The notes under the pieces were generated by a model. The model was given only the letters and a program-made list of their open reading frames with translations. It was not told where the DNA came from and ran no database searches. Below, one piece after another: positions 25,787 to 34,869 of a stretch of DNA of 64,000 nucleotides (its first letter is position 1; every line of letters starts with the position of its first letter). The DNA lies in contig CAZLOS010000002.1 in NCBI GenBank assembly GCA_964561215.1, forward strand, positions 62,001 through 126,000. The letters are read 5' to 3'. This DNA is from JAJFUV01 sp964561215 (lineage in GTDB: Bacteria > Acidobacteriota > Terriglobia > Bryobacterales > Bryobacteraceae). Both the position numbers and the translations under genes were made by a program.

Positions 25787-26569
25787 TCACAATTGAAACA
25801 CTTCGGTTTGTTTCCCGGGCAGCGCCACCACGAGTTTGACATCGAGGCCGCGTCCTTCGATGGCCTGGGCCGCCGCCAGGCGCGCCAGTTCGGGATGGTT
25901 GTTCTGCTCGCTGAGGTGTCCCAGTACGATGGTCTGCGTCGCCGGCGCCATGTCCTGGCGGATAAACTCCGAGGCCACGTCGTTCGAAAGGTGCCCTTTG
26001 CGCCCCATCACGCGCTGCTTCACCTGCCACGGATAGGGACCGACCTTGAGCATCTCCAGGTCATGGTTCGATTCGAGAATCAGGAAATCGGTTTCGCGGA
26101 GGTGGTAGCGGATGGAGTCCGGCATGTAACCGAGGTCGGTGACCAGGCCGGCTCTGAGGCCCTGGGTGTGGAAGCAGAAACCAATGGGGTCGGCGGCGTC
26201 GTGCGGCGTGGTGTAAGTCTGGACTTCAATGTCGCCGACGACGAGCTTCAGGCCGGCGCAGAACTTCTCGACGGCGGGCTCATAGGCCGGCTTGGCGAGG
26301 GCGTTGAATGTGGCCTCGGTTATGTAGATGGGAACGGGCGGGCGCTTCTCACGGCGTCTGGCCACCGTCCATAGGCTACCGACATGGTCGGTGTGCTCGT
26401 GGCTGACGAGGATGCCGTCGAGATCGTCGATGGACTCGCCGATCAGGGCCAGCCGGGCCGCGGTCTCGCGGCGGCTAAGACCTGCGTCCACCAACAGGCG
26501 CGTGTCCGCCGTTCCAATGAACGTGGAATTGCCGGCGCTCGACGAAGCCAGTACGCAGATCTTGAGAAT
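25787..26569 (-). CDS. MBL-fold metallohydrolase, YycJ/WalJ-like
   Basis: The protein has the metallo-beta-lactamase motif SHEHTDHVG and later LVTDLGYMP and VLGHLSEQNNH. The family N-terminus, KICVLASSSAGNSTF and LLVDAGLSRRETA, is encoded in frame upstream of the first TTG/GTG (26494/26491). Full homology therefore needs a start near 26569, where the codon is ATT preceded by GGGAGGGG at good spacing. No ATG, GTG or TTG lies between that point and the upstream in-frame stop. YycJ-type enzymes are cytosolic nucleases or phosphodiesterases. It is probably cotranscribed with purB. Confidence 0.8.
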   Translation of the reverse strand: MLKICVLASSSAGNSTFIGTADTRLLVDAGLSRRETAARLALIGESIDDLDGILVSHEHTDHVGSLWTVARRREKRPPVPIYITEATFNALAKPAYEPAVEKFCAGLKLVVGDIEVQTYTTPHDAADPIGFCFHTQGLRAGLVTDLGYMPDSIRYHLRETDFLILESNHDLEMLKVGPYPWQVKQRVMGRKGHLSNDVASEFIRQDMAPATQTIVLGHLSEQNNHPELARLAAAQAIEGRGLDVKLVVALPGKQTEVFQL

Positions 26570-26632
26570 GCTCCCCTCCCTGAACTTCCCTTGTAACAGG
26601 AAAACGCGGCCGGGGACAAGCGCCGGGACAAT

Positions 26633-27700
26633 TCACCGCAAACGCACGGGCTTTCCGCTCTTGATGGAGCGCAGGGCGGCGTCGATGATCTCGTTTACCG
26701 CCACGGTGTATTTCATCGAAACCAACCCTTCCACGGGGCGCTTGTGCTTGAGGCAGTCCACCATGTAGGCGACAGGTTCGGAGTGTTCGGCGGCCCGCGG
26801 CTTCATGGGAAGCGGCTTGGCGGGCTGCCGGCCGATGCGCATCTCGGGCTTGCCTTCCGCCTGCCGTATGTAGCCCTTGTAGCCCGCGATTTCGAAGGCG
26901 TTCACTCCGGGCGGCAGATCCCAACTCTGTTCGAGGATGGCCACGGCGTTCGGGTAGGTAAGCACCATGGTGGCGCTGTCCTCAACGCGTGGAAAGTCGT
27001 TGGGACGCAGGTGTAGCGCAGAGGCGTAGACTATCTGCGGCCGGCCCAGATAGTACAGGGCATAGAGCGCGTTGTAGCAGCCGAAATCCATCATGGCGCC
27101 GGCGCCGTTCTGCACCGGATCGATCAGCCATTCGTGGAACAGCTTGCTGCGGCCCGACTTGGGGAAAACGCCGCCGTGGCCGGTGGTAACGCGCAGCCTC
27201 CAGGGCGCGCCGAGCGCGCCGGAATCGACGACGGATTTCGCCGCGTAATGGAAGGGGCTCCAGGCCGGGCTGAAATTCGTCAACACTTCGATGTTGTACC
27301 TGGCGGCCAGGCGTTCGATGGCCTTGGCCTGCTTGTACGTCGCGGCAAGCGGCTTCTCGAAAATGACGTGGACACCGCGCGGGCCGCAGGCTTCGACGAT
27401 TTCCTGGTGCCGGTTGTTCTCGACGAACGCCCAGACCATGGTGGGTTTCACCTTGTCCAGCATTTCCTTGTAGTCGGTGAAGTAAGTGACCTTGTTTGCC
27501 CCCATCTTGCCCGCTTCGGCCACCAGCGCCGGATCGCTTTCGGCGATGGCGACGAACCTGGCGGCCGGCGCTTTCAGCAGGTGCTCCAGGTGACCCCAGG
27601 TGTGGGAATGGCGCAAGCCGATCAGCGCGATGGTGTATTGCTGGGCCGGCAGGGGAAGCACGGCGGCAAGCGTTAGCAGCAGAACCGTTCTACGACGCAT
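26633..27700 (-). CDS. Exported Gfo/Idh/MocA family oxidoreductase
   Basis: The start is the ATG of MRRRTVLLLTLAAVLPLPAQ, a clear Sec signal, giving about 355 residues. The dinucleotide fold follows (IALIGLRHSHTWGHLEHLL, with G-x-R-H-S rather than G-x-G-x-x-G). The EKPLA motif contains the conserved catalytic-site lysine. The C-terminal alpha/beta domain is complete. Such exported members keep a tightly bound NAD(P) and act on sugars or polyols in the periplasm, like glucose-fructose oxidoreductase. Its start is 25 bp from the divergent large secreted protein, suggesting joint regulation. Confidence 0.87.
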   Translation of the reverse strand: MRRRTVLLLTLAAVLPLPAQQYTIALIGLRHSHTWGHLEHLLKAPAARFVAIAESDPALVAEAGKMGANKVTYFTDYKEMLDKVKPTMVWAFVENNRHQEIVEACGPRGVHVIFEKPLAATYKQAKAIERLAARYNIEVLTNFSPAWSPFHYAAKSVVDSGALGAPWRLRVTTGHGGVFPKSGRSKLFHEWLIDPVQNGAGAMMDFGCYNALYALYYLGRPQIVYASALHLRPNDFPRVEDSATMVLTYPNAVAILEQSWDLPPGVNAFEIAGYKGYIRQAEGKPEMRIGRQPAKPLPMKPRAAEHSEPVAYMVDCLKHKRPVEGLVSMKYTVAVNEIIDAALRSIKSGKPVRLR

Positions 27701-27725
27701 ACAGTTCCTATACCATAACGATGTG

Positions 27726-30638
27726 ATGAAGATCGCCTGGGTTTTGCTGCTGGGGGCCGCGTCTCTGACGGCGGCTCCGGAAAACGTGTATCGCGGGGAC
27801 CTCGTGTCGTTTCCGGCGCAGTGGGCGTTCAATCTGCCGCGCGAGCATATCATCCTGGTCACCGACGAGGAACTGGAGGCGCTAAGCGATCCGGATCGGG
27901 TCATCGAAATGGCGCTGACGCACAAGTCGCAGCCGGCGAGCCTGCGCCAGATCTGCGAACGGGCCAAGGCACGCGGCGCGCGCACGCTGATACTGGCCTT
28001 CGATCACTTCTTTAGCCAGTACCGTCCCGGACAAGCGGGCAAGCCGCGGCGCCTGATGCCCGATACGGACGAATACATACAGCGCATCGCCGCCATCAGC
28101 CGGTTCGCGTCCAGTTACGGCTTGGGACTGGAACTGAGCCTGTTGAGCCCGCTCGAAATCGGCAAGGGTTATCGCGCGCGCACGGGCGAGACCGGCGTAT
28201 GGATGCAGTATCGCGAAGGGGTGCGCGACCCGGGGACCGGCGCCTTCAGCGTGCAGCTGTGGCGGCACACCAAGTGGGCCAACAATAAGGGGCCCATCGA
28301 CATTGAAGACGCCGGCGTCCGCGTATTCGCGTTTCGCGAAACGCCGGTTCGCGGAACGCTGTACCGGGTGGTGGACCCCGGATCGATCGTCGAGTTGAAA
28401 GGCGACATACAAGTGGAGCGCTTCCCTGGCGTGGAGGCGCGGTCGGGCGATTTCCGCGCCGAGCGAATACGGGTCCACGGGCGCGCGGCGACCGCTGAAC
28501 CGGGCCTGAACCGCGTGCTGGTGGTGCAGCAGTATCGCACGCCGGAGATGGACTACTTCAGCCCGCGCGCGCTGCCATTCCTGAAGGACGTCGTGGACCG
28601 TTACGCTGCCGCCGGCGTGAAACTGAATGGGCTGTACGCCGATGAGATGCACATCCAGCAGGACTGGGGCTACTTCGCACATCACGACCACGGCGAGTTC
28701 ACGCTGCGCTACGTGAGCCCGCACCTGGCGGAAGAATACGCGCGACGTTACGGAGCCGAGTACAAGGATTTCGCCAGGTACCTGGTCTACTTCGCTTACG
28801 CGCAAGAGGACTTCGCGAGCGATCTCACGGCCAGGCAGGGCACCATGCACGTGCTGGGATCGTCGCCGGAAGATGTGCGCCGCACGGCGCTCCTCCGCGC
28901 GCGCTATTACAAGCTGCTGCAGGACGGCGTGGTAGACCTGTTCACCGCGGCCAAGCGGCACGCGGAAGCGAAGATGGGGCACGCGCTGGAATCGCGAGCC
29001 CACGCCACCTGGGCCGAAAGCCCGACCATCGATCACTGGCGCGTCGGCAGGCAGCCACACGCACGCAACCAGTACGAGTACACTTCGAACTTCGTCTGGT
29101 CGGACACGGTGCATCAGGCGGCGTCGGCCTGTCACGACTATTTCAAGTGGGGAGACTTCCTCACCGGCAACGGTAACGACCACACCGAGGGCGGCTACCT
29201 GGACCGCGATTACTTCGCGCTGGCGCTGGCTTGCTCGACCGGAATCCTGAACGACGTGCCTTATTCCTACGCCGCGCACTGGGGCATGCCGGATGACGTC
29301 AGCCGGCGTCGCATGGCGTTGGTGGATGTTTACGGCGCTTCGGGGGAGCCTCACTTCAACATCGTTGAGGACATGCAACATCGCGACTCGGAAGTGCTGA
29401 TGCTGTACCCGCTGGATCTGGTGGCTGCGGAGGAGCGTTTCGGTAGTTGGATGACACAGTACGGCTACGCAAATTACGTGACGGCGGCGAAACTTCTCGA
29501 ACGAGGCCGCGTGTCGGGCGCGTCCATCGAGATGGCGGGGCGTAGGTTCACGACGCTGGTGGCGCTGTTCGAACCGTTCCCCTCGCGGCACCTGCTCGGA
29601 ATGATGCGCGAGTTTGCGGCGAACGGCGGGCGACTGGTGTGGTCCGGGCCGCCGCCGGTGCTGACCGTGGAGGGTGAGCCGGCGCTCGCGCCTTGGCAGG
29701 AGATCTTCGGCGTGGACTACACGCCCGAAATTGACGACGGCCTGATGGCCCCTGGCAAGGTGGTGCGCTTCGAAGGGAGCCTGAAGGGCGTGGCGCCACA
29801 GACGATCCTGACCGATTTCCTGGTAGACCGCATCTATGCGGTCGCGCCGCGCGCAGGGACCGAAGTCGTGGGCCGCGTGAAGGATTGGGTAGTCGCGACG
29901 CGGCGCGGTTCCGCGACGTTCCTGGGGTATCGCCCGCGCGACGATCAATCCCGCAGCCTGGGCTACGACGCACGCAACTGGTTCGAAGTGTTGGACTCGC
30001 TGGGCGCCTATCCGGGAACCAGCCGGTTCAGCGGCGTGAACGACAACCCCGACCGCGCTTCCCGTGTGGGCTCATACATGACGGCCCGTTTCCCGAACGG
30101 CGCCATCGCTATCGCGCCGCATCTGCGCGAATACGAGGAAGGCTGGCCAGGCGGCTTTGCGAGGGACGAGAAGAAAGACGCCGAATATCTAAAGCTGAAC
30201 CCGCCGCCCGGCGAAGCGTTGCATCTCACGGATTTCAAAGTGCAAGGGCATTCAATAACGTACGATGGCGAACACGCGGTGGCCTTTAGGGTTGGTGCGA
30301 GCGGAGAACTGGAAGCGCTCGCTGCACACAAGGCGAAACAGATCACCATGGACGGCAGAACCACCGTGTTCGCCGATCGCGTCTTCGACGTAGTGGCTTG
30401 GGCCCCCGTGGCTACGTCGCGGCGCGTAGAGGGCGGCGCCGTGTTGCAGGTGTTTGCGCGCGGCGAGGGCACGCTGCGGATTCCGGCGCGCGGCCTGTCT
30501 TCCAGCGCGGTGGTGTTCGCGGAAGGCGCCACGCCGGGCAGCCGTGGCCAGCGCGTTCCGGCACGAGTCGAAAACGGCGCGCTGGTGATCGACGTCACGC
30601 CCTCGACCAGCGGCCGCTGGTTATATGTAGTGCGCTAA
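27726..30638 (+). CDS. Large secreted protein, putative glycoside hydrolase of no family I recognise
   Basis: This 970-residue protein begins MKIAWVLLLGAASLTAAPE, a signal peptide. Residues about 250-560 look like a (beta/alpha)8 barrel rich in catalytic-type acids (KLNGLYADEMHIQQDWGYF, GNDHTEGGYLDRDYFALA). Residues about 590-690 (TLVALFEPFPSRHLLGMMRE, then FAANGGRLVWSGPP) resemble the class I glutamine-amidotransferase-like domain of GH42-type beta-galactosidases. A beta-sandwich tail ends TPSTSGRWLYVVR. No named glycosidase signature is visible, so activity is inferred from architecture and from its divergence with a sugar-type oxidoreductase. The gene overlaps its convergent neighbour by 4 bp. 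Confidence 0.75.
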   Translation: MKIAWVLLLGAASLTAAPENVYRGDLVSFPAQWAFNLPREHIILVTDEELEALSDPDRVIEMALTHKSQPASLRQICERAKARGARTLILAFDHFFSQYRPGQAGKPRRLMPDTDEYIQRIAAISRFASSYGLGLELSLLSPLEIGKGYRARTGETGVWMQYREGVRDPGTGAFSVQLWRHTKWANNKGPIDIEDAGVRVFAFRETPVRGTLYRVVDPGSIVELKGDIQVERFPGVEARSGDFRAERIRVHGRAATAEPGLNRVLVVQQYRTPEMDYFSPRALPFLKDVVDRYAAAGVKLNGLYADEMHIQQDWGYFAHHDHGEFTLRYVSPHLAEEYARRYGAEYKDFARYLVYFAYAQEDFASDLTARQGTMHVLGSSPEDVRRTALLRARYYKLLQDGVVDLFTAAKRHAEAKMGHALESRAHATWAESPTIDHWRVGRQPHARNQYEYTSNFVWSDTVHQAASACHDYFKWGDFLTGNGNDHTEGGYLDRDYFALALACSTGILNDVPYSYAAHWGMPDDVSRRRMALVDVYGASGEPHFNIVEDMQHRDSEVLMLYPLDLVAAEERFGSWMTQYGYANYVTAAKLLERGRVSGASIEMAGRRFTTLVALFEPFPSRHLLGMMREFAANGGRLVWSGPPPVLTVEGEPALAPWQEIFGVDYTPEIDDGLMAPGKVVRFEGSLKGVAPQTILTDFLVDRIYAVAPRAGTEVVGRVKDWVVATRRGSATFLGYRPRDDQSRSLGYDARNWFEVLDSLGAYPGTSRFSGVNDNPDRASRVGSYMTARFPNGAIAIAPHLREYEEGWPGGFARDEKKDAEYLKLNPPPGEALHLTDFKVQGHSITYDGEHAVAFRVGASGELEALAAHKAKQITMDGRTTVFADRVFDVVAWAPVATSRRVEGGAVLQVFARGEGTLRIPARGLSSSAVVFAEGATPGSRGQRVPARVENGALVIDVTPSTSGRWLYVVR

Positions 30639-31720
30639 CGCAGCGACCAGGGTACCACCGTCGCGTCCAGAGCGTAGCAATACCGCCCCTGCGGATGGTC
30701 CCAGAATCGGGGCCTGCCGTCCGGACGCGCATCGCTGGCTGTGGCGAAGACCGCGCAGAGGTCGTAGCTGGTTTGGCCGCGCTTGTGATACTCGTACGCG
30801 GCCTGCGTCGCCGGATCCTTCAGCCTCAAGCGCACGCCCGGTTGCCCAAAGGCGACCTGGTCGAGCTGCTCGGGCAGGCCCGCGCCCCCCGTCCTGCCGC
30901 GCTGCAAATGGAGTTCACGCGCGATGGCTTGCAGGTCCTCGACCCGCTGGCGGTCCGCGCTTACGTTGCGCTGCGCGGTGGGAGAGCCCAGCATCGTGAA
31001 TCCGATGGCTACCACCGCCACGACGGCCAACGCCGCCGCCAGTGCAAACGCATTGTTCGCACGGCCCGCGGCGGGCTTTTCCCGTGGCTTCAGGGAGCGG
31101 AGATAGTACCAGAAGACTCCGCCCGCGAGGATGCCGGCGGTGGCAACTTTCAGCGCGAAGCGCACGGTGAGTTCTCCCCGCAGAAAGTAGGTGAGGAAAG
31201 TGATGAGGTCGCCGGTGACCACTGCTGCGGCAATGAAGAGCGCGATGTAGGTGAGCCACTTGCGCACGCCGGAGTCGTACTTTTCCGGATGCCCTTCGAG
31301 TTCGCGGACGATGAACCGCATCGTGATCAAGTGCAAGGGAAAGCCCACGATCACCATGGCCAGGTTGGTGGAGACCATGAAGGACGCGTCGGGATAGGCG
31401 CGGCCGGAGAGCGCGTCGGGGAACCACTTTTCCAGGTAGGCGAACACGAGCGTGCCCAGAGCGATGGTCCACACGCCCAGCATGGAGAACGAAAGCAAAT
31501 AGAAGAAGGCGTCGCGTGCGGACTCGGTGGTGCGCAAGCCGCGCGCGGGAACGCTCACGCCGGTGGAACGTTCGTAGTAGGCCGCGAAGGCCGCGTAGAT
31601 GCGCTTTTCCGGCCAGCCGCGGTCGCTGAGCAGGCGCAGGAGAAACTCATCGGAAGCGCCTTTGTTCCTGGCCGCCTCGATGAACGCCAGCAGCGTCTCG
31701 GAATCGTTGGACGAGTCCAT
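30635..31720 (-). CDS. Membrane protein with DUF5671-like domain
   Basis: This 361-residue protein has an N-terminal SHOCT-like helical stretch (ETLLAFIEAARNKGASDEFL), then a membrane region. The segment starting DAFFYLLSFSMLGVWTIALG and followed by KWFPDALS matches DUF5671, and four to five more hydrophobic helices reach about residue 240. The C-terminal 110 residues are soluble and include a two-cysteine region (YDLCAVF, GRYCYAL) near the end. The topology suggests an inner-membrane protein with a periplasmic or cytosolic tail; function unknown. It stands alone, convergent with the large secreted protein. Confidence 0.65.
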   Translation of the reverse strand: MDSSNDSETLLAFIEAARNKGASDEFLLRLLSDRGWPEKRIYAAFAAYYERSTGVSVPARGLRTTESARDAFFYLLSFSMLGVWTIALGTLVFAYLEKWFPDALSGRAYPDASFMVSTNLAMVIVGFPLHLITMRFIVRELEGHPEKYDSGVRKWLTYIALFIAAAVVTGDLITFLTYFLRGELTVRFALKVATAGILAGGVFWYYLRSLKPREKPAAGRANNAFALAAALAVVAVVAIGFTMLGSPTAQRNVSADRQRVEDLQAIARELHLQRGRTGGAGLPEQLDQVAFGQPGVRLRLKDPATQAAYEYHKRGQTSYDLCAVFATASDARPDGRPRFWDHPQGRYCYALDATVVPWSLR

Positions 31721-31790
31721 GTGATGGATTCACACCTCCTTCATGACGTTCATGCCGCCACGTCTGGCTCCCTTTCAAGAGAATGCGAGG

Positions 31791-32414
31791 CTACTTGGCG
31801 GTGCCGACTTGTCCGGCGGCGAACAGCCGGGCGTCCATGCGGGCGAGTTTGCGCTCCATGCCGGGCGCGAGCAGGGGGATGTGGGGGATCTCCACCAGGT
31901 ACTCGGGGATGGCCCAGACATCTTCCTCGGAGGTCATCCAGCTAATCGAATCAAAGCGCTTGAGGTTGACCGGACGCGAGTAGGTACGAAGGGTCTTCTC
32001 GCCCTTCAGGTTGTAGTAATGCTCGAAATAGGAAATGGCCAATTCCCGCAGCGTGCGGTAGACCGGCTCGCGATAGCGCAGGCCCGCGAAATTGGACTTG
32101 GCGATGGCGCCCCAGTGAGAGCGAACTCGGAACACGGCCAGAACGTGGTCATCGTCGTGCACGGCTTCCAGATCCACCAGCAGCGGGGGATGGCCGAGCA
32201 ACCGCAGGGCGGCCGCGGCCAGCAGCGCTCCTTCCATGCAGTGCGCGATCCCGTCGCGCAGGACGCGGCGGGGAGACCGGCAGGTTACGCCGTCCGGTTC
32301 CTTGTTGTAGCCGATTTCCTCATCGAGAAAGCGCTGAATCCGGTCCGGCGTTTTCAAGCCCGCCAACACCCGGGATTCGGCGCGATCGAATCCGTTGCAC
32401 CCCGCGCGCTTCAC
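31791..32414 (-). CDS. Transglutaminase-like protein
   Basis: This 207-residue protein shows the cysteine-protease/transglutaminase arrangement: a helix-start cysteine in DGIAHCMEGALLAAAALRLL and a histidine in HDDDHVLAVF. Its function is not known and no signal peptide is seen. The ATG overlaps the stop of the upstream glycosyltransferase gene (ATGA), making it the last of three tightly coupled genes. A role in processing or modifying a cell-envelope product would fit this context, but that is inference. Confidence 0.55.
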   Translation of the reverse strand: MKRAGCNGFDRAESRVLAGLKTPDRIQRFLDEEIGYNKEPDGVTCRSPRRVLRDGIAHCMEGALLAAAALRLLGHPPLLVDLEAVHDDDHVLAVFRVRSHWGAIAKSNFAGLRYREPVYRTLRELAISYFEHYYNLKGEKTLRTYSRPVNLKRFDSISWMTSEEDVWAIPEYLVEIPHIPLLAPGMERKLARMDARLFAAGQVGTAK

Positions 32415-34036
32415 GGCTCCACATTCCTCCCGAGTTTGTCTTCCAACCGCACGCGAACCCCGCCTCGCGCCATCCCCTGGTGTCCGGCCAGCTCATAAAC
32501 CAGCAGCCTTGGTTCCACTCCTCCGCCAGCCACCGGCTTGGGATAGGAGCCCAGCAAGCGCCAGACGCCGGGGCGGGATTTCACCATCTTCAGCAACAAA
32601 TCGTGATGCTCTCTGGGACGACCCGGTTTGCGCTGCAACACCAGGATACCCACGGGAGCCTCCTTGAGGCGAGCCTCAATCGCATCGACGGTGTGGAAAC
32701 TGGTGGAGTATCCATAGCCGGACCAGTTGGACTTGCTTAGAAACTTGCTGGCGCGCAGGACGATGTGTGAGGGCCGGCGCTCGGCGAGCGCAACCTCGGA
32801 GATGAACATTCCCTCGTCCGCCGGATCGCCCGAGACCAGAAATACGGAGTCCCGGTACTGCGGCGCCGGCGCCAGGGCGGCGGCCTGCGCGTATCCGGCG
32901 GGGACCTTGCGCGGCATATTGAGAGCGTTGACGACAGTCCAGGCGATCAGAACCACGAGGACGGCTGCCTTTCGCCAATAGGGGAGAAATCCGGCCAGGC
33001 GAACGATTCCCTCCACGGCGAACAGCAGGAACGGGGCCACCAGCAGAGCCATATTTCGCGCTTCGTCCGCCGAGCGCACAACGGCGAGGAACACTAACGC
33101 CGAGCACGCACACGCGACCCCGGACACCCACCGGGCGTCGTCGCGGGTTTCGAGCCGGAAGGCGCGTCTGTTCGCCGCGATGCCGATCCCGGCGAGGACC
33201 AGGATGGGCAGGCCCATCCTGCCGGCCCACGTCCAGAACATGCTCCAGACGTCTACCGGGCCAAAAACAGGCGCGCCGAGAAATCCGCTTCGCTGCTGCA
33301 ACGCCTCCGGCGCCAGGAAATACCAGGGACCGCAGGCCACCGCCACCATGACGGCAGGGAGCCAAAACGAAAGCCGCGCGACGAGCTTGCCGCGCCGGGT
33401 GAGCACCAGGCAGACGATAGGGAGGAATGCCAGGAGTATCCCGGTTCCTTTAGTCAGAATAGCCAGCGAAGCCCACGTTCCGAACCAAACCGCCGGGCGC
33501 CAGCCCGGTGCGTGCAGGTAGTCGCCGTAAGCCAAGGCGGCTGCGAGCACAAACAGAGCGACGGCGATATCCAGCATCACCGTGCTATTGAGCCACTGAA
33601 TCAGCGGGAGGGAAAGCAGCCAGAAGCCGGCGGCCAAAGCAATAAGGGAGCCGAATCGCCGGTTCGCCCAATGAAACAGCAATGAGGCCAGCAGAGCGGT
33701 GAACAAGGCATGGCACGCGAGAATGGAGGCGCGTGTAGCGGAAAAGACGAGGTTCCAGGCTGCCTGCAGCACATAATAGGCGGGCGGCCAATGGCCCAGG
33801 GCGACCTTCGGATAATGCGCGTAGTAGCTCTCCGCAAAGCGCATCGGCGACTGGGGGAATGCGCCGGCGAGGTAGTCGCGGACGAGGAGGCTTGTGACAA
33901 CATGCGAAGGCTCGTCCGGGTGTGCGCCGAATTCGCTTCGATAGGCACCGCTTGCGAACTGCATTATGACGGCCGCGGCGTAAAACACAACGAGCGCGCC
34001 GGCGGCCGGCAGGAGATTTCGCCTGACGCAATTCAT
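32411..34036 (-). CDS. GT-C superfamily membrane glycosyltransferase (GT39/ArnT-like)
   Basis: This 541-residue protein has an N-terminal membrane helix, then a first periplasmic loop with the conserved acidic pair in GAHPDEPSH. Eight to ten further transmembrane helices follow, with a soluble C-terminal domain of about 150 residues. This is the layout of polyprenyl-phosphate-sugar-dependent glycosyltransferases such as PMT and ArnT. I chose the ATG at 34036, which overlaps the stop of the upstream methyltransferase gene (ATGA). The open frame continues far upstream, but that part is antisense to the methyltransferase frame. The acceptor is unknown. Confidence 0.8.
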   Translation of the reverse strand: MNCVRRNLLPAAGALVVFYAAAVIMQFASGAYRSEFGAHPDEPSHVVTSLLVRDYLAGAFPQSPMRFAESYYAHYPKVALGHWPPAYYVLQAAWNLVFSATRASILACHALFTALLASLLFHWANRRFGSLIALAAGFWLLSLPLIQWLNSTVMLDIAVALFVLAAALAYGDYLHAPGWRPAVWFGTWASLAILTKGTGILLAFLPIVCLVLTRRGKLVARLSFWLPAVMVAVACGPWYFLAPEALQQRSGFLGAPVFGPVDVWSMFWTWAGRMGLPILVLAGIGIAANRRAFRLETRDDARWVSGVACACSALVFLAVVRSADEARNMALLVAPFLLFAVEGIVRLAGFLPYWRKAAVLVVLIAWTVVNALNMPRKVPAGYAQAAALAPAPQYRDSVFLVSGDPADEGMFISEVALAERRPSHIVLRASKFLSKSNWSGYGYSTSFHTVDAIEARLKEAPVGILVLQRKPGRPREHHDLLLKMVKSRPGVWRLLGSYPKPVAGGGVEPRLLVYELAGHQGMARGGVRVRLEDKLGRNVEP

Positions 34037-34818
34037 CGCCGCGCCCCCGTTGCCGGGACCGGTTTGCGCGCGCGGACCGCCGAGAAGCAACCCGTGAACT
34101 CGCGGGTTGGAAGCCTTTCCAAAGCGGCAAACGCGCGAAGCAGGAAAGCAATGGGACCGTCCGCGCGGCGGCCCAGCAAGCGCCGGAGCGCGAGAAACAA
34201 GATCGTGGATACCACCCGGGGATTGTGGATCAGCATGCGGGAATCGAGCACTTCCAATCCCGCCTGTTCGAGCATGCGGATCAACCGGCTCCGGGAAACG
34301 GTGACTCCCAGGCGGAAGGGCATGCATCCCCAACTGCTCAACAGCCGCAGAACCCAATAAAGGGGATTGCGCGGGTTGTCCAACGTGAGGACCAGCTTCC
34401 CGCCGGACTTCAGCACGCGCGCCAACTCGATTAGCGCGTCGTGCAATTCGCTCGTTGAACCGAGGTGGTCGAGTGTAGAGGTCGATACGATAGCGTCGAG
34501 CGAATCCGAGGCGATCGCCAGATGCTTCGCATCGCAGCAGAACAGTCCGGTGCCTGGCTGTTTGAATCGCCGGACGGCACACTGCACAGTGCTGATGTCC
34601 AGGTCGATCCCGAAACGGCGGCGCGGTGCGGGCTCGACGTCGTACAGAATGTGATCGTCGCCGTTGGCTTCCTCGAAAAGATCGGTCTTGAGAAGCCGCG
34701 CTGGCGGGGATGAGTTGCTCCACTCGCGCATCAATTCAAGATGTACTTCGCGCTTCTGTGCCGCCACCAGCGGGTCGAGGTACCAGGACGAACTCGCGGC
34801 TTCGGTCGTTCTAGGCAA
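34033..34818 (-). CDS. SAM-dependent class I methyltransferase
   Basis: This 261-residue protein has a Rossmann methyltransferase core (FGIDLDISTVQCAVRRF as motif I, FCCDAKHLAIASDSLDAIV as motif II/III, and ARVLKSGGKLVLTLDN as the post-strand-4 segment). C-terminal additions may bind lipid or a membrane partner (TILFLALRRLLGRR). The start is a TTG at 34818, a few bases after a TAGAAT box. It heads the three-gene overlapping unit with the GT-C enzyme and the transglutaminase-like protein, so its substrate is likely a cell-envelope lipid or glycan. That substrate is inference. Confidence 0.75.
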   Translation of the reverse strand: MPRTTEAASSSWYLDPLVAAQKREVHLELMREWSNSSPPARLLKTDLFEEANGDDHILYDVEPAPRRRFGIDLDISTVQCAVRRFKQPGTGLFCCDAKHLAIASDSLDAIVSTSTLDHLGSTSELHDALIELARVLKSGGKLVLTLDNPRNPLYWVLRLLSSWGCMPFRLGVTVSRSRLIRMLEQAGLEVLDSRMLIHNPRVVSTILFLALRRLLGRRADGPIAFLLRAFAALERLPTREFTGCFSAVRARKPVPATGARR

Positions 34819-34869
34819 GCCTATATTCTAGATTGGAATGGGCCCCGGCCGCGACGATACCATATCTTC

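Noticed and set aside
27882..29948. 688-codon minus-strand open frame across the large secreted protein
   Set aside because: It is antisense to a signal-peptide-bearing gene and rich in His, Arg and Gln. No domain is visible.
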